Origin: Catenaria anguillulae PL171
Taxonomy: Eukaryota; Blastocladiomycota; Blastocladiomycetes; Blastocladiales; Catenariaceae
Length of the DNA: 48,627 nt
Reading direction: 5' to 3'
Assembly: GCA_002102555.1 (NCBI GenBank)
Contig: MCFL01000185.1
Span: 1 to 48,627, forward strand
The translations under genes were made by a program, and so were the position numbers. This document shows, piece by piece, positions 40,126-48,627 of this stretch (positions within the stretch are counted from its first letter, which is position 1; the number at the start of each line of letters is the position of its first letter). The notes under the pieces are model-generated. The model did no database searches. It saw only the letters and a list, made by a program, of their open reading frames with translations, and was not told the DNA's origin.

Positions 40126-42736
40126 ATGTCCGCAAACCAACCATCATCGCTTCCCGACCGTCGCCGTGCGACCGCATCGACCCGCCGCACTTCGCTCACC
40201 GACCTGGCTACCGCCACCGCCCTCCTGTTGGCGCTGTCTCCCGCTCAAGCCGCGCTTGCCAGCCCAAGCGCACCCGCTGCCGAGCTTGGCGAGACCGTTC
40301 GCCGCATTGGCGGACGGATTGTGGATACGGTGTCCGACTTTCGTCGCAACGCAACCACATTTATCGACACGGCACGCAATGGCAACGCATGCTCGCCGCT
40401 GCCTGCGTCGGCCGTGTGCCCCGCTTGGGCACGGGTGGGCGTTCAGTTTTCGCAGGATCAGCGCAACGGGTTCCTGCGGCGGTTTGCCGGGGTGCCGGCG
40501 AGCGCTCCGCTGACGCAGGTGCCGTCGGATGATGTGTTGCGCAAGGTCAATGTGCCAAGAGAGGCAGTGACGACCCAGCAGGAGTTTGATAGGATTATGG
40601 TATGTGCTGTGTGGTCGACTGTCTCGCGTCTTTGATCGTGTCTCTTGCTCACTCACATTCATCACCGGCTGACAAACTTAGATCGAGTCGTTTGTCAAGC
40701 AACGGGAAGTCTTTTTCAGTCATGCTCTCGGGTGCACATTCTCTGCCCAAGTGCCCATCCGGTACTGGACATCGTTCCTGTGCGCCTGGCAGTTCAACTT
40801 CCAGGCCAACCAAAACCAATGCAACACGGACGCCCGGTCCACGCCCATGTGCAGCGCCGACGTGCGCGAGTTCTTCAACTCTGTCCAAGCCGCCATCCGC
40901 AATGGCCAATGCATCTCCACCACCAACAACCAGCCCGTGTTTCCCCCCGTCTCCCAGCTCGAGGCCGCCATTCGCAACTTGGAACCGGGCACCTTTCTCG
41001 AGGGTCTTGGCGCCGGCGAGCCCGCACAACCCAACCGGCCACTGCCGCCACCGCCGCCCACGCAGCCGTCACCCGTCCCAGAGCCGCAGCCTCAGCCGCC
41101 CGAGGAGCAAGACCCCGAAACGGATCCGGAACTTGAAGACCCGGAGCCAGCCCCACCTGCTCAGCCGAACCCGCCCCCGCCCCCGCCCCCGCCCGTGACA
41201 GCTCCAGCCCCACCTCCTCGTGCACCCCCGGCGCCTCCCGCGCCTCCTGCACAAGGGCGCCGTGAGCAGCAGAAGCGCGCAGACTCAAGCGACGATGACA
41301 GCGGCAACGAGGCCGACTCGGATTCGGACGCTGAACGCAACCTCGCGTCCGGCCCACTCAAGCGCCGGTCGGCTGGGGCACCCATGAAAGTGCCGAGGTT
41401 GCGCCGGCGCGGCCGTCTTTCTCCCCGCCAAGCATCTGCCCCCGGGCAATGTGTGTCTGCTGACGCGAACGAGTCTGGGTTTGGGTTTTGTGGGTGGGAA
41501 ACGCGCGATGCTGCGTGTGCCAATGACTGCCGCGCGCCCGGGTTGGATTGCGGGTCGCGTGGCGGTGGACGGGTGGTTGATTCGCCGCCGTCATCGCCTA
41601 CGCCAACGTCGCGGGCAAGCGCCTTGCCCATTTCGGGCACTCCACCGAGTGCCTCTGCTAGCGCAACCACAAGTACGACGAGTACGCCGGACCCGCAGTC
41701 GAGCGCCGGGCCGCCCGAGGCAGTCACCACGTCGATCGTCGCCGGCGAGGCTGTGCAGGCGCCACCAGGACCCACCGGCGCACCGAAATCGGATACAAGC
41801 GATGGCGACAACAGCAGTGACGAGGAGGAGCGCAAAAAGATTCAAGCGCAGGCAGATTCGGCGATTCGTTCGCAGCGCATGGTCAGCACGGGCATTGGTG
41901 TTGGCGCCAGTGTCATTGTTGTATCGATGGCTGTTGGCGCGCTGGTGTACGTGCGCAGGCGCAGGGAGAGCAAGAAGGAGCGCAAGATGGATCCTAGCCA
42001 GTTTGCCAATCTGGATCCGGCGCTGGGGCCAAAGGAGACAAAGAGGCGCATGTCGATTGAAGAAGGTATTGATGGCAATGGCAATGTGCCTGGTGCGGGT
42101 TTGCCATACATGCCGCCGCCGGCGCTCGTTCAGCAGCCCGACCGACCGCTCAACACCTTCAACAACATTCCACCTGCGTCGACGACGCGAGAGCCCATTG
42201 TGTACAATGACCCCGTGTATCCGCCTCCGCCAATGTACGCAACCGACCCGCGCCCACCTAGCCTTGGCTACCCAACGCGACGCGACTCTGTGTCTGCCAG
42301 CTCGGAACCCTCGTACGTCCCGCCGCCCATGACGTTCACTTCCTCGTTCCCCAACTCGATGGGCACGCCGCCCATGCTTCCGCCCATTGCTGCCACAAGC
42401 GAGCTTTCGTCCATGGCCTCGACGCTCGGCGCTGGCTTGAAGCGCAACAGCCGTGGCGGCGCAAGTGTTCGCAGCACAGGAACCAATTTTGTGCGTCCCG
42501 AACGGACGTCGGTTCCATCAGGCATGGATCTTGCGAGCGCGCCGTCGTCGGGCACACCCACAGGATATGCGGCGGTTGGCGTAGAGCGGTTCGAGCCCGA
42601 GATGAATGATGAGATGGCCATTGACGTGGGCGAGCGCATCAATGTCGTGACAGAGTATTTGGATGGATGGGCCGCTGGGTTTGGTGCAGATGGCAAGAAG
42701 GGCGTGTTCCCACTGGCATGCGTCGAGAGGGTTTGA
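40126..42736 (+). CDS. single-pass membrane protein with extracellular Cys-rich/Pro-rich region and C-terminal SH3 domain
   Basis: 842 residues from two exons (40126-40599, 40682-42736; intron 82 nt, GTATGT...CTTAG). A hydrophobic N-terminal segment (LATATALLLALSPAQAALA, about residues 27-45) looks like a signal peptide after a basic start. The predicted outside part has scattered Cys (ACSPLPASAVC; FLCAW; QCNT; MCSAD), a long Pro-rich region with poly-Pro, an acidic-Ser stretch and a second Cys cluster (ADANESGFGFCGWE and CANDC). One membrane helix lies near 562-582 (ASVIVVSMAVGALVYVRRRR), followed by a Tyr/Pro-rich cytoplasmic tail and a C-terminal SH3 domain (from about 792: MAIDVGERINVVTEYLDGWA, then GVFPLACVERV). 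The layout resembles yeast Fus1, a cell-fusion membrane protein with a C-terminal SH3. Role in this organism is unknown; cell-surface signalling or wall sensing is plausible. Confidence 0.75.
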
Positions 42737-44382
42737 AAACAATCTGGTTATTGTATATACGTAGGTGTTTTGTGTTGGCGCTGCATTTTCTTGTATTTGG
42801 CATGGCCGGTTGATGGCTCCTTTACTGCCGACTCATTGTATTGATTGTTGGACTATACTTTCTGCTTCTTGTCACTATGTACCTGGGTACAGTATGCCAG
42901 TTGGGTCCGTGAGCTCGATGTGTCAATTGAATCATGCTCACGTACGACTCATAAATTGACTGGCAGTCGAGTCAGACTCGTGACTCCAAGTTTGTGAAGG
43001 CCAGAAGCAAGTCGCGTCTGCGGCAGGTCAAGGCCGGCGTCACAGTCACCGCTCCTGACATTATCATTCGTCACGGGAAGGTAGTATGCGCGACTGTCGC
43101 CGTGTTCCTCGCGGTTCGCGAGCAGGGACGCGTTCTCGCGTCTCGCTTGATACCCATCGAAAACTGTCATGGCGAGATCCGATCGTCTTTCGGAGATGAG
43201 ATCGAGCTCTGACACCAACCGCCAAAATCACCCCTGCTTTCGCTGAAGCAATGGTGATGCCTCCTTGACGGAGTGACGAGCGGTCGTCATAGACTACCTG
43301 TCGCCAATCTTGACAATAATTCCACCACGCCTTAATTGCACCCAGACTTGGCGCAATCACACAGCGCTTCCCCGATCTACCGAGCCTCACCCGTTTCCAG
43401 TCGCAATCTGCCTTGTTAGAGAACTTCATCCTTTTGGTTCGTCCACCGCTGCCCCCTCAATCAAACATTTGGCAGTCGATGTCAGGCGGGATCAGCGGGG
43501 TTCACGCTGCTGGCTGCGCACGTTTTGTTCTTTCGCGCCGAGCAGTTCAAGTCACCACACACCAGCAGATTGTGTGAAAATCTCATTTGGTCCGAGATTT
43601 GCACTTTTTTTTCTCCTGAAGCTGCAAAGACATCGACGACATGACTCTTGGGTTGTCAGCGTTGCCACTCGCCCTGCTCTGTGTCATCTAATCCTTGATG
43701 CCCACGGACAGCCACGCCGACGCCAGCACACCTGCTGTTAAAGAACTCCAGGTCATGAGTGCTTTACCACTCACAATCACGAACCTTTTGCAAGCATGTA
43801 GGATTCGGTTGTGGTTGGTCATCCGTTTTCCTGTTTGGGAAACGATCCCTGCCTGTCGTCTGCTTGACTCCCGTTCAGCTGCGCCTCTACGCCGACCGCA
43901 ACCCATCAACGCACTCCATCGGAACGTGAACAAGGCTCTCGCTACCTTTTCGACGCCAGCCATCGATTCCAGTTGATGCCAACGTAACCGGCTGCAGGTC
44001 ATGGCCGCAAAGCCATAGCCGCACACCATCGACCCATTACTGAACGGCTTAAAGACGCAGAGCCGCCGCCCCCGGCTGACGACCTTTTTGGCCAGTCCAT
44101 CATCCCGTCTTCAAGGTATATCCATCACATCCATCATTATCCGATTCGATTACATCAACCATTCACTCCACCCCACTGCGAGCCAAGCTTCCGACAGCCC
44201 AAGCGAACCTTAAGCTTGCATTCATCATCTCGTCTCGTTGATTCGATTCATTCTGCCCACCACCGCAGCACAACCTCCACCGCGAGACAGTCAATCAACC
44301 CCAACCCGACGCGTCCGCACTTTGCTACACTGCACTTCTCCCGTCCGCACTCACGCACACACAGCCAGCCAGTCCATTTGCC
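42737..44382. other. long intergenic region, no gene seen
   Basis: 1.65 kb with only short open frames (for example 42994-43212) that match nothing I know. No tRNA, repeat array or transposon protein was recognised. The last 280 bp are C- and A-rich without G runs, typical of a long 5' leader. Confidence 0.45.
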
Positions 44383-46757
44383 ATGTACCCCAACCATCGC
44401 AGCTCTGCCGATGCAATGATGCTCGACGCACCACCGCTGCCGCTGCCTTTGCCTCCGGGCGATTCTGCAGCTGTTGCCCCATCTCATGGCGTCCCCACTA
44501 CATCAGCACCATCCGCTTTCTTTGACGCCGCCATGAGGGCTGACCCGATGGTGCCCTACCAGTTCCCACCTCATGCGCACCCGGCCCAGCAGTACGTCCA
44601 CGGATATCGCTCACATTCAGGGGCTCCTTCACCGTCGTCGACCCGCTTTGCACCCTACTATGCACCTACCGCGAGCTCGCATCGTGATGCTGGCGCTCCC
44701 TTACTTCCTGACGGCTCCTCCTTCCCACCGAGCCATGCTCCTCGTCGTAGCCGGCATCCCACCAGCAGCAGAACATCGTCATCGAGTCATCCGCATGACT
44801 ATATCAACCTTCATTACTACGCCTCCCGTGGTGCACCAGGCGCAGCCACTTTTTCTTACCCACCCCCACCTCAGCACCCCGGCATGGATCATGATGACGC
44901 ATGCGGCCCAAGCACCGATCCAAGCTACTTGGACATTGCCCAGTTCTCGATGCAATACCCGCCGACTGCCGCACCGTCCGCTGCAAGCTTCTCGACCAGC
45001 GGTGGCGGATCCGCCACTTTTGACGAATACCATGCCCCTTCCACGCCGCGCAATCGCCGCTCAACCCGCCCGCCCTTCGATCTAATCCACTTGCGGCCTT
45101 CTTGGGCCCATTCCTCACCCGCATCCGCGGCCCAGCGATTTCACAGCGGTCGAGCGGCCCCCCACACCACCACACTTCAAGTCAGCTCGGCACCGTCACC
45201 GGCAAAGCAACGGCGCGCGCAATGGGATCCCCAGCGCGGCCGCAGGAAATGGTGCCGAAACGGGCTCCTCGTTTACTTCCACTCAAGCTCATCCATGGAA
45301 TCGACACGGTCAAGCAACGGAATCCATTCGGGGAACCCCCATGACCGCGGCCGCAGGCACAGCTACCCGGCCGCTGCCCTTAACCCAACCGCCTCCACCT
45401 ACTCTGCGCCGGGCCACCAGTACGCGTCCGAGGCAACCGACCATCGGTATGCGCGGCACCACCCGGGAACGAGCGGGCCCGCGACCACAGCCCACGGCCT
45501 CAACACGGCACCGCTGGCGCTCTTGTCGGTGACGTGCCCGCAACTGGCCTACATTACCAATGCGCACGGGGACGTGATTAGCATTGAGGGCAATGGGTCA
45601 GTGTGGGATTCGTACGTGGACCAGAGCTTGGTGCATCCGTTCATGGATGCGAGCCCCTTGGCGTGCTATCCGTTGATCTTGGGGCGCAACTTGTTTGATT
45701 TCATTGTGTGTGGCAAGATGCAGGCCTTGATGAAGCACATGCTCATCATCTCCAGCAATGGTATGTCTATCGCTGTCACATCTCTAGACCCTGGCAGCGC
45801 CGGTCTTGTGGCGCGGCCGCTCGTGTAACCTCCTTCTGGCCGTTGTCGTTGGATTCATGCTACCTCCTGCTCACCTCACACACGATCCCTGCCTTTGCAG
45901 CTCAGCGGTCCCGCCTCAACTACCACTGGTACTCTGAAACCGACACGATCGAGCGCAAACTGCGCATCACACTGACGCGGCTGTCGGCCCTCATGCCCAA
46001 CACATCCACCCCATCCACCATCCGCTTTGCCCCTCGCTCCTCATCCACCGCCGCCGCCGCCGCCGCGACACTCACGTCAGCCGCCGCCGTTGCGGCCCCA
46101 CCACTGCCCGTCGTCTTCTCTTGGACCGTGACCATCCTCTCTGAGCGCGTCAAGTCGCCCGCCGAACGGGCCATTGCCTCACACCTAACGAGCCCGCCAC
46201 TGCCCGTGGCCACGCCCCACTCGCGGGCAATGTGCCTGCTGTGCAAGCGAATCCAGATTGACCGCCACGAGATCTCACAGGATGCGTGGCTCGACTTTGC
46301 AGGCCCCAAACGTGTCGTGACGGATACGCACCCGGCATACGAGCACGATGGGTATACGCCGATTCTCGGGCACAGAGGCAGGCTCGGCATGCAAATTGCA
46401 AGCGCGGTCCAAGCAGGGCTGTCCGTGTGGCTGACGGGCGGACAGGTTGCCGCGTACAATGCGTCGGCGTCAGCGTCAGCGGCCGCGGCCGAGATGGCAA
46501 CGCGGATGAGGATGCCAACAGCATGTCCGGATCGTTGGCGCCGCGCAGGCCAACGGGCAACGCCACAAGCACAAGCAGCAGCAGCATCAGCATCGGCGGC
46601 CCGTCCAGGCGCCACTATGTGTCACGCCCGTGCATGTCGGTGTGTGCGAGGTGTGCAGATTGGACGTGCTACAGTTCTTTTCGCCCATGTACACGCCGAT
46701 TGGTGGGTGACCAGAGAGTGCGGCGCCAGAGTAGTGTTGTCCACTTTACCCCTATGA
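44383..46757 (+). CDS. PAS-like domain protein with CxxC-containing C-terminus
   Basis: Two exons (44383-45760 and from 45901; intron 140 nt, GTATGT...TGCAG). The first 370 residues are disordered (Pro, Ser, His, Tyr). A PAS-like region follows: LLSVTCPQLAYITNAHGDVI, YPLILGRNLFDFIVCGKMQ and, after the intron, LNYHWYSETDTIERKLRIT and VVFSWTVTILSERVKS. Then comes a Cys pair in MCLLCKRIQIDRHEISQDAW. In this frame the stop is at 46755-46757, but the last 90 codons look unnatural (Ala-rich). A neighbouring frame holds DGNADEDANSMSGSLAPRRP and a third holds VGVCEVCRLDVLQFFSPMYT ending at 46708-46710. So either further introns or one or two frame breaks lie after about 46440. The end is uncertain. 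Function unknown; PAS domains sense small molecules or bind proteins. Confidence 0.6.
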
Positions 46758-47186
46758 CGCGCTGTCTTCCTGTCACCTTTGGCATTTCTTTTTGTTCTCC
46801 ATCCTAGCTGCCTTCCTTCAGTTGTCTGAACTTCACACATATACCTCGACCAACCCCTTTTCCATTTACGTTTTCGCCCCCTCACATATCCCTCCCGCGC
46901 CAAGTCAATACAGCTTTCATTTCGTCCGGACACGGACACAACGTAACCATTTCATTCAAGCCAACTAGTACTTGTATTCCAACCCAGTGCCCATTCAAGG
47001 ATCCTCATCCATCTGCATTGCGTCATCTGAATCCGCGTCCTCGTCCGACAATCCCATGCCGATAAATGCCTGCGTGCTGCCCAGCCCGCTGGCCATGAAT
47101 GCGAGCCCGGCTTGCTGCGCCTCAGACAGCGTCTCGGTCGATGCGGCGGCCTTGTGTGTCTGGCCGCGCGTTTCTACAAGCCGCGC

Positions 47187-47202
47187 AAAAAAAAAAAAAA
47201 AA
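47187..47202. repeat. A16 run in an RPP1 intron
   Basis: Sixteen A on the + strand (T on the coding strand), inside the last inferred intron, where it acts as the pyrimidine tract before TTGTAG. Confidence 0.85.
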
Positions 47203-47393
47203 GCGTGCCGTATCAGTCCAATGAAAAAATACTGGAAAAAAGGACCAACGACAAGTCGATCGTACGTGCGTGAACAATGGCGGCGGCGCAGTAGGTGGAG
47301 ATGCAGTGCTTTGCCGAGTCTTGGTTGAGGCCAAAGAGACATCCGCTGTTTTGAGACAACATGCGATCGATGGTGACAAGGGTATCAGCCGCA

Positions 47394-47415
47394 TTTTTTT
47401 TTTGGGGGGGGGGGG
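47394..47415. repeat. T10-G12 run in an RPP1 intron
   Basis: Ten T followed by twelve G on the + strand, inside the inferred third intron. Long homopolymers like this are error-prone in sequencing. Confidence 0.85.
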
Positions 47416-48177
47416 TGGACGTGGAAAAAGTGAGGCATGGGAATAAACGCACAGGTTGACGACATCCAACGCCCCCTTGCTTCGAGCTGTGTTTTGGCGC
47501 CAGATGACAGGATGACATTCTTGCCCTTGTCACACGCAGCAAGTTTGTGGCATTGGAAATGAGGTTGCGTTTGGCGGTGTTGTCTGACCAAGATGAGAGC
47601 AAAAAAGAATGATTGGTCAATTGGAAACAGGGAGGTCGGCAACGAAAATCGTGGAGCGTACCCCGGAATGCGGCCGAGTAGGCAATTTCAAACACAATCC
47701 CCCTGCGAATCGCCTCGCCGACGATCGAGTGCTTGAAGACAAACGGTAGTCGTTGCGACATGTCGAGCGAAATGATGTCGCAGTCGATTGTCTGGCACGC
47801 CGCCATCCACAGCTTTCGGACGTTGGTGTCACGCCACGATATCAAACTTCTTGACGAAATCTTGGCATTGTGCAATGGCCGAGACTTGTGCTTGGTCCTC
47901 GAGCACAAACGTGACTCGAGACATGGTGTTGATTGCGCTTACATCTGTGATGCCGCGGGAAGTCATGATGTGGAGTGCGTCTGCTTTCCATTTGGGCGGT
48001 TTACATCTGGGATGAGACACTCGGTCTGGTTGGAGAAGGCGCCGTGACGGTTTGGTTGAAGGCGAGCGTATGGAAGCCCAAGGCGGCCAGGTCGGCGGCG
48101 GTGTTGCGAGCCTTGTCGATGCTTTGCTGTGGGTTGACCGAGGTCGTCGGCCAGGGGACGTTGAGGTCGTAGAGCAT

Positions 48178-48627
48178 TGCTGGTGATCTTTGCAGTTGTG
48201 GACAGCGATACCAGAGAGGCGGGGACTTAAGTAGGGCTGTTTTCTCAACGGAATGCCAGGAGTGAATTCAGTGAATCTGATGGGCTCATTGATGCATGGA
48301 GGGCCGCATGATGAATTGTATTCAATGTTATGTGGTACGTTGCCATACGTTAAGCATTTCAAGTGAGCAGCACGAGTGGGCAGTGGTCGCCGATCAGGAT
48401 CAGTAACGATGATCACGATCACAACAGCGATCACGATGGATGGGTGGATGGACAGGTCCAACTCCAACGTTCAATGTGCATAAGCTTCTCGTCACTCACA
48501 AGATCATGTCATTCTGCCGTCCTGCCCATCCTGGGAAGGTGGCAATTGCGCTTGCACACACTCGCTCTCTCCTGCAGCTGAAAACGCTGTGCATTCCAAT
48601 TCCTTGCCAACAGCGCAGTCCCCAACG
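48178..48627. other. upstream flank of RPP1, no gene seen
   Basis: 450 bp to the window edge. There is a GATCACGATCACAACAGCGAT-like short repeat patch near 48409-48440. Nothing else is recognisable. Confidence 0.4.

Larger units (their letters stand above)
46995..48177 (-). pseudogene. RPP1: RNase P/MRP protein subunit p30 (RPP1/RPP30), frame interrupted
   Basis: A subunit of RNase P/MRP (tRNA 5' maturation, rRNA processing) with a PHP-like TIM-barrel fold. On the - strand it starts MLYDLNVPW at 48177. Blocks in order match the family: AALGFHTLAFNQT, NTMSRVTFVLED, VKKFDIVA, RDTNVRKLWMAACQ, TIDCDIISLD, AIRRGIVFEIAYSAAFR, AKRNLISNATNLLRVT, KGKNVILSSGAKTQLEARG, ALDVVNL, SGCLFGLNQDSAKHCIST and an acidic tail ending DAMQMDEDP. 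Introns near 48020-47945, 47661-47588, 47447-47366 and 47269-47175 are plausible. The frame changes without an intron at about 47838, 47528 and 47470, the last two in short A/G runs. It could be a true pseudogene, or sequence errors in an essential gene, which I think more likely for the homopolymer sites. Confidence 0.8.

Noticed and set aside
42994-43212. 72-codon ORF in the long intergenic gap
   Set aside because: Protein-like in places, but it has no recognisable motif, no good start context and no neighbouring exons; not enough to call a gene.
1-48627. tRNA, rRNA genes and CRISPR arrays
   Set aside because: I looked for T-loop (GGTTCRANTCC) and rRNA core patterns; the only tRNA-like match is the Copia primer site at 14334-14352, which is an anticodon arm only. 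The 56-bp array at 13974-14283 has no spacers.

Overview
This is most likely nuclear DNA of a fungus. It is GC-rich, with genes 0.2-1.6 kb apart on both strands, many short introns (about 46-140 nt), and recognisable eukaryotic housekeeping genes. A CHASE-type hybrid histidine kinase and a Copia element with a half-tRNA primer site are compatible with an early-diverging (zoosporic) fungus. That placement is inference; no rRNA or tRNA gene fixes it.

Layout. 1-6.1 kb: an unknown membrane protein, then RCE1 (CAAX protease, - strand), DENR/TMA22 (translation, + strand) and a PPIE-type RRM-cyclophilin (- strand). 6.35-18.4 kb: one - strand gene for a membrane CHASE-PAS-histidine kinase-receiver protein, split by a 7.8-kb Copia LTR element (6827-14655) with identical 303-bp LTRs and a 5-bp target duplication. 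18.7-22.1 kb: an apparent LeuB-LeuC-LeuD fusion covering two consecutive steps of leucine synthesis in one 1085-residue reading frame. It is divergent from a mitochondrial carrier (22.6-23.8 kb). 23.8-24.6 kb: a DUF4604/KIAA1143 protein. 24.9-30.3 kb: a six-exon RIF1-like protein. 31.0-36.6 kb: an unknown gene, cystathionine gamma-lyase (CYS3) and a low-complexity unknown. 36.8-38.8 kb: a 111-bp tandem duplication and a decayed Helitron. 40.1-42.7 kb: a Fus1-like transmembrane SH3 protein. 44.4-46.8 kb: a PAS-like protein. 47.0-48.2 kb: an RNase P/MRP subunit gene (RPP1/RPP30) whose frame is interrupted several times.

Themes. Sulfur metabolism may link CYS3 and the carrier, since each has a TCACGTG box upstream. 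The 33 introns inferred here share an unusual 5' splice site: GT-R-Y-G, with C at +4 in 20 of them, in place of the common GTAAGT. The strongest candidates for something new are the LEU fusion, the split kinase with an LTR-derived start codon in frame with the receiver domain, the Copia element's apparent tRNA-Lys(CUU) half-molecule primer and extra leader ORF, and the splice-site bias.

All exon boundaries were placed by eye from splice dinucleotides, phase and family resemblance. None was tested by alignment software.
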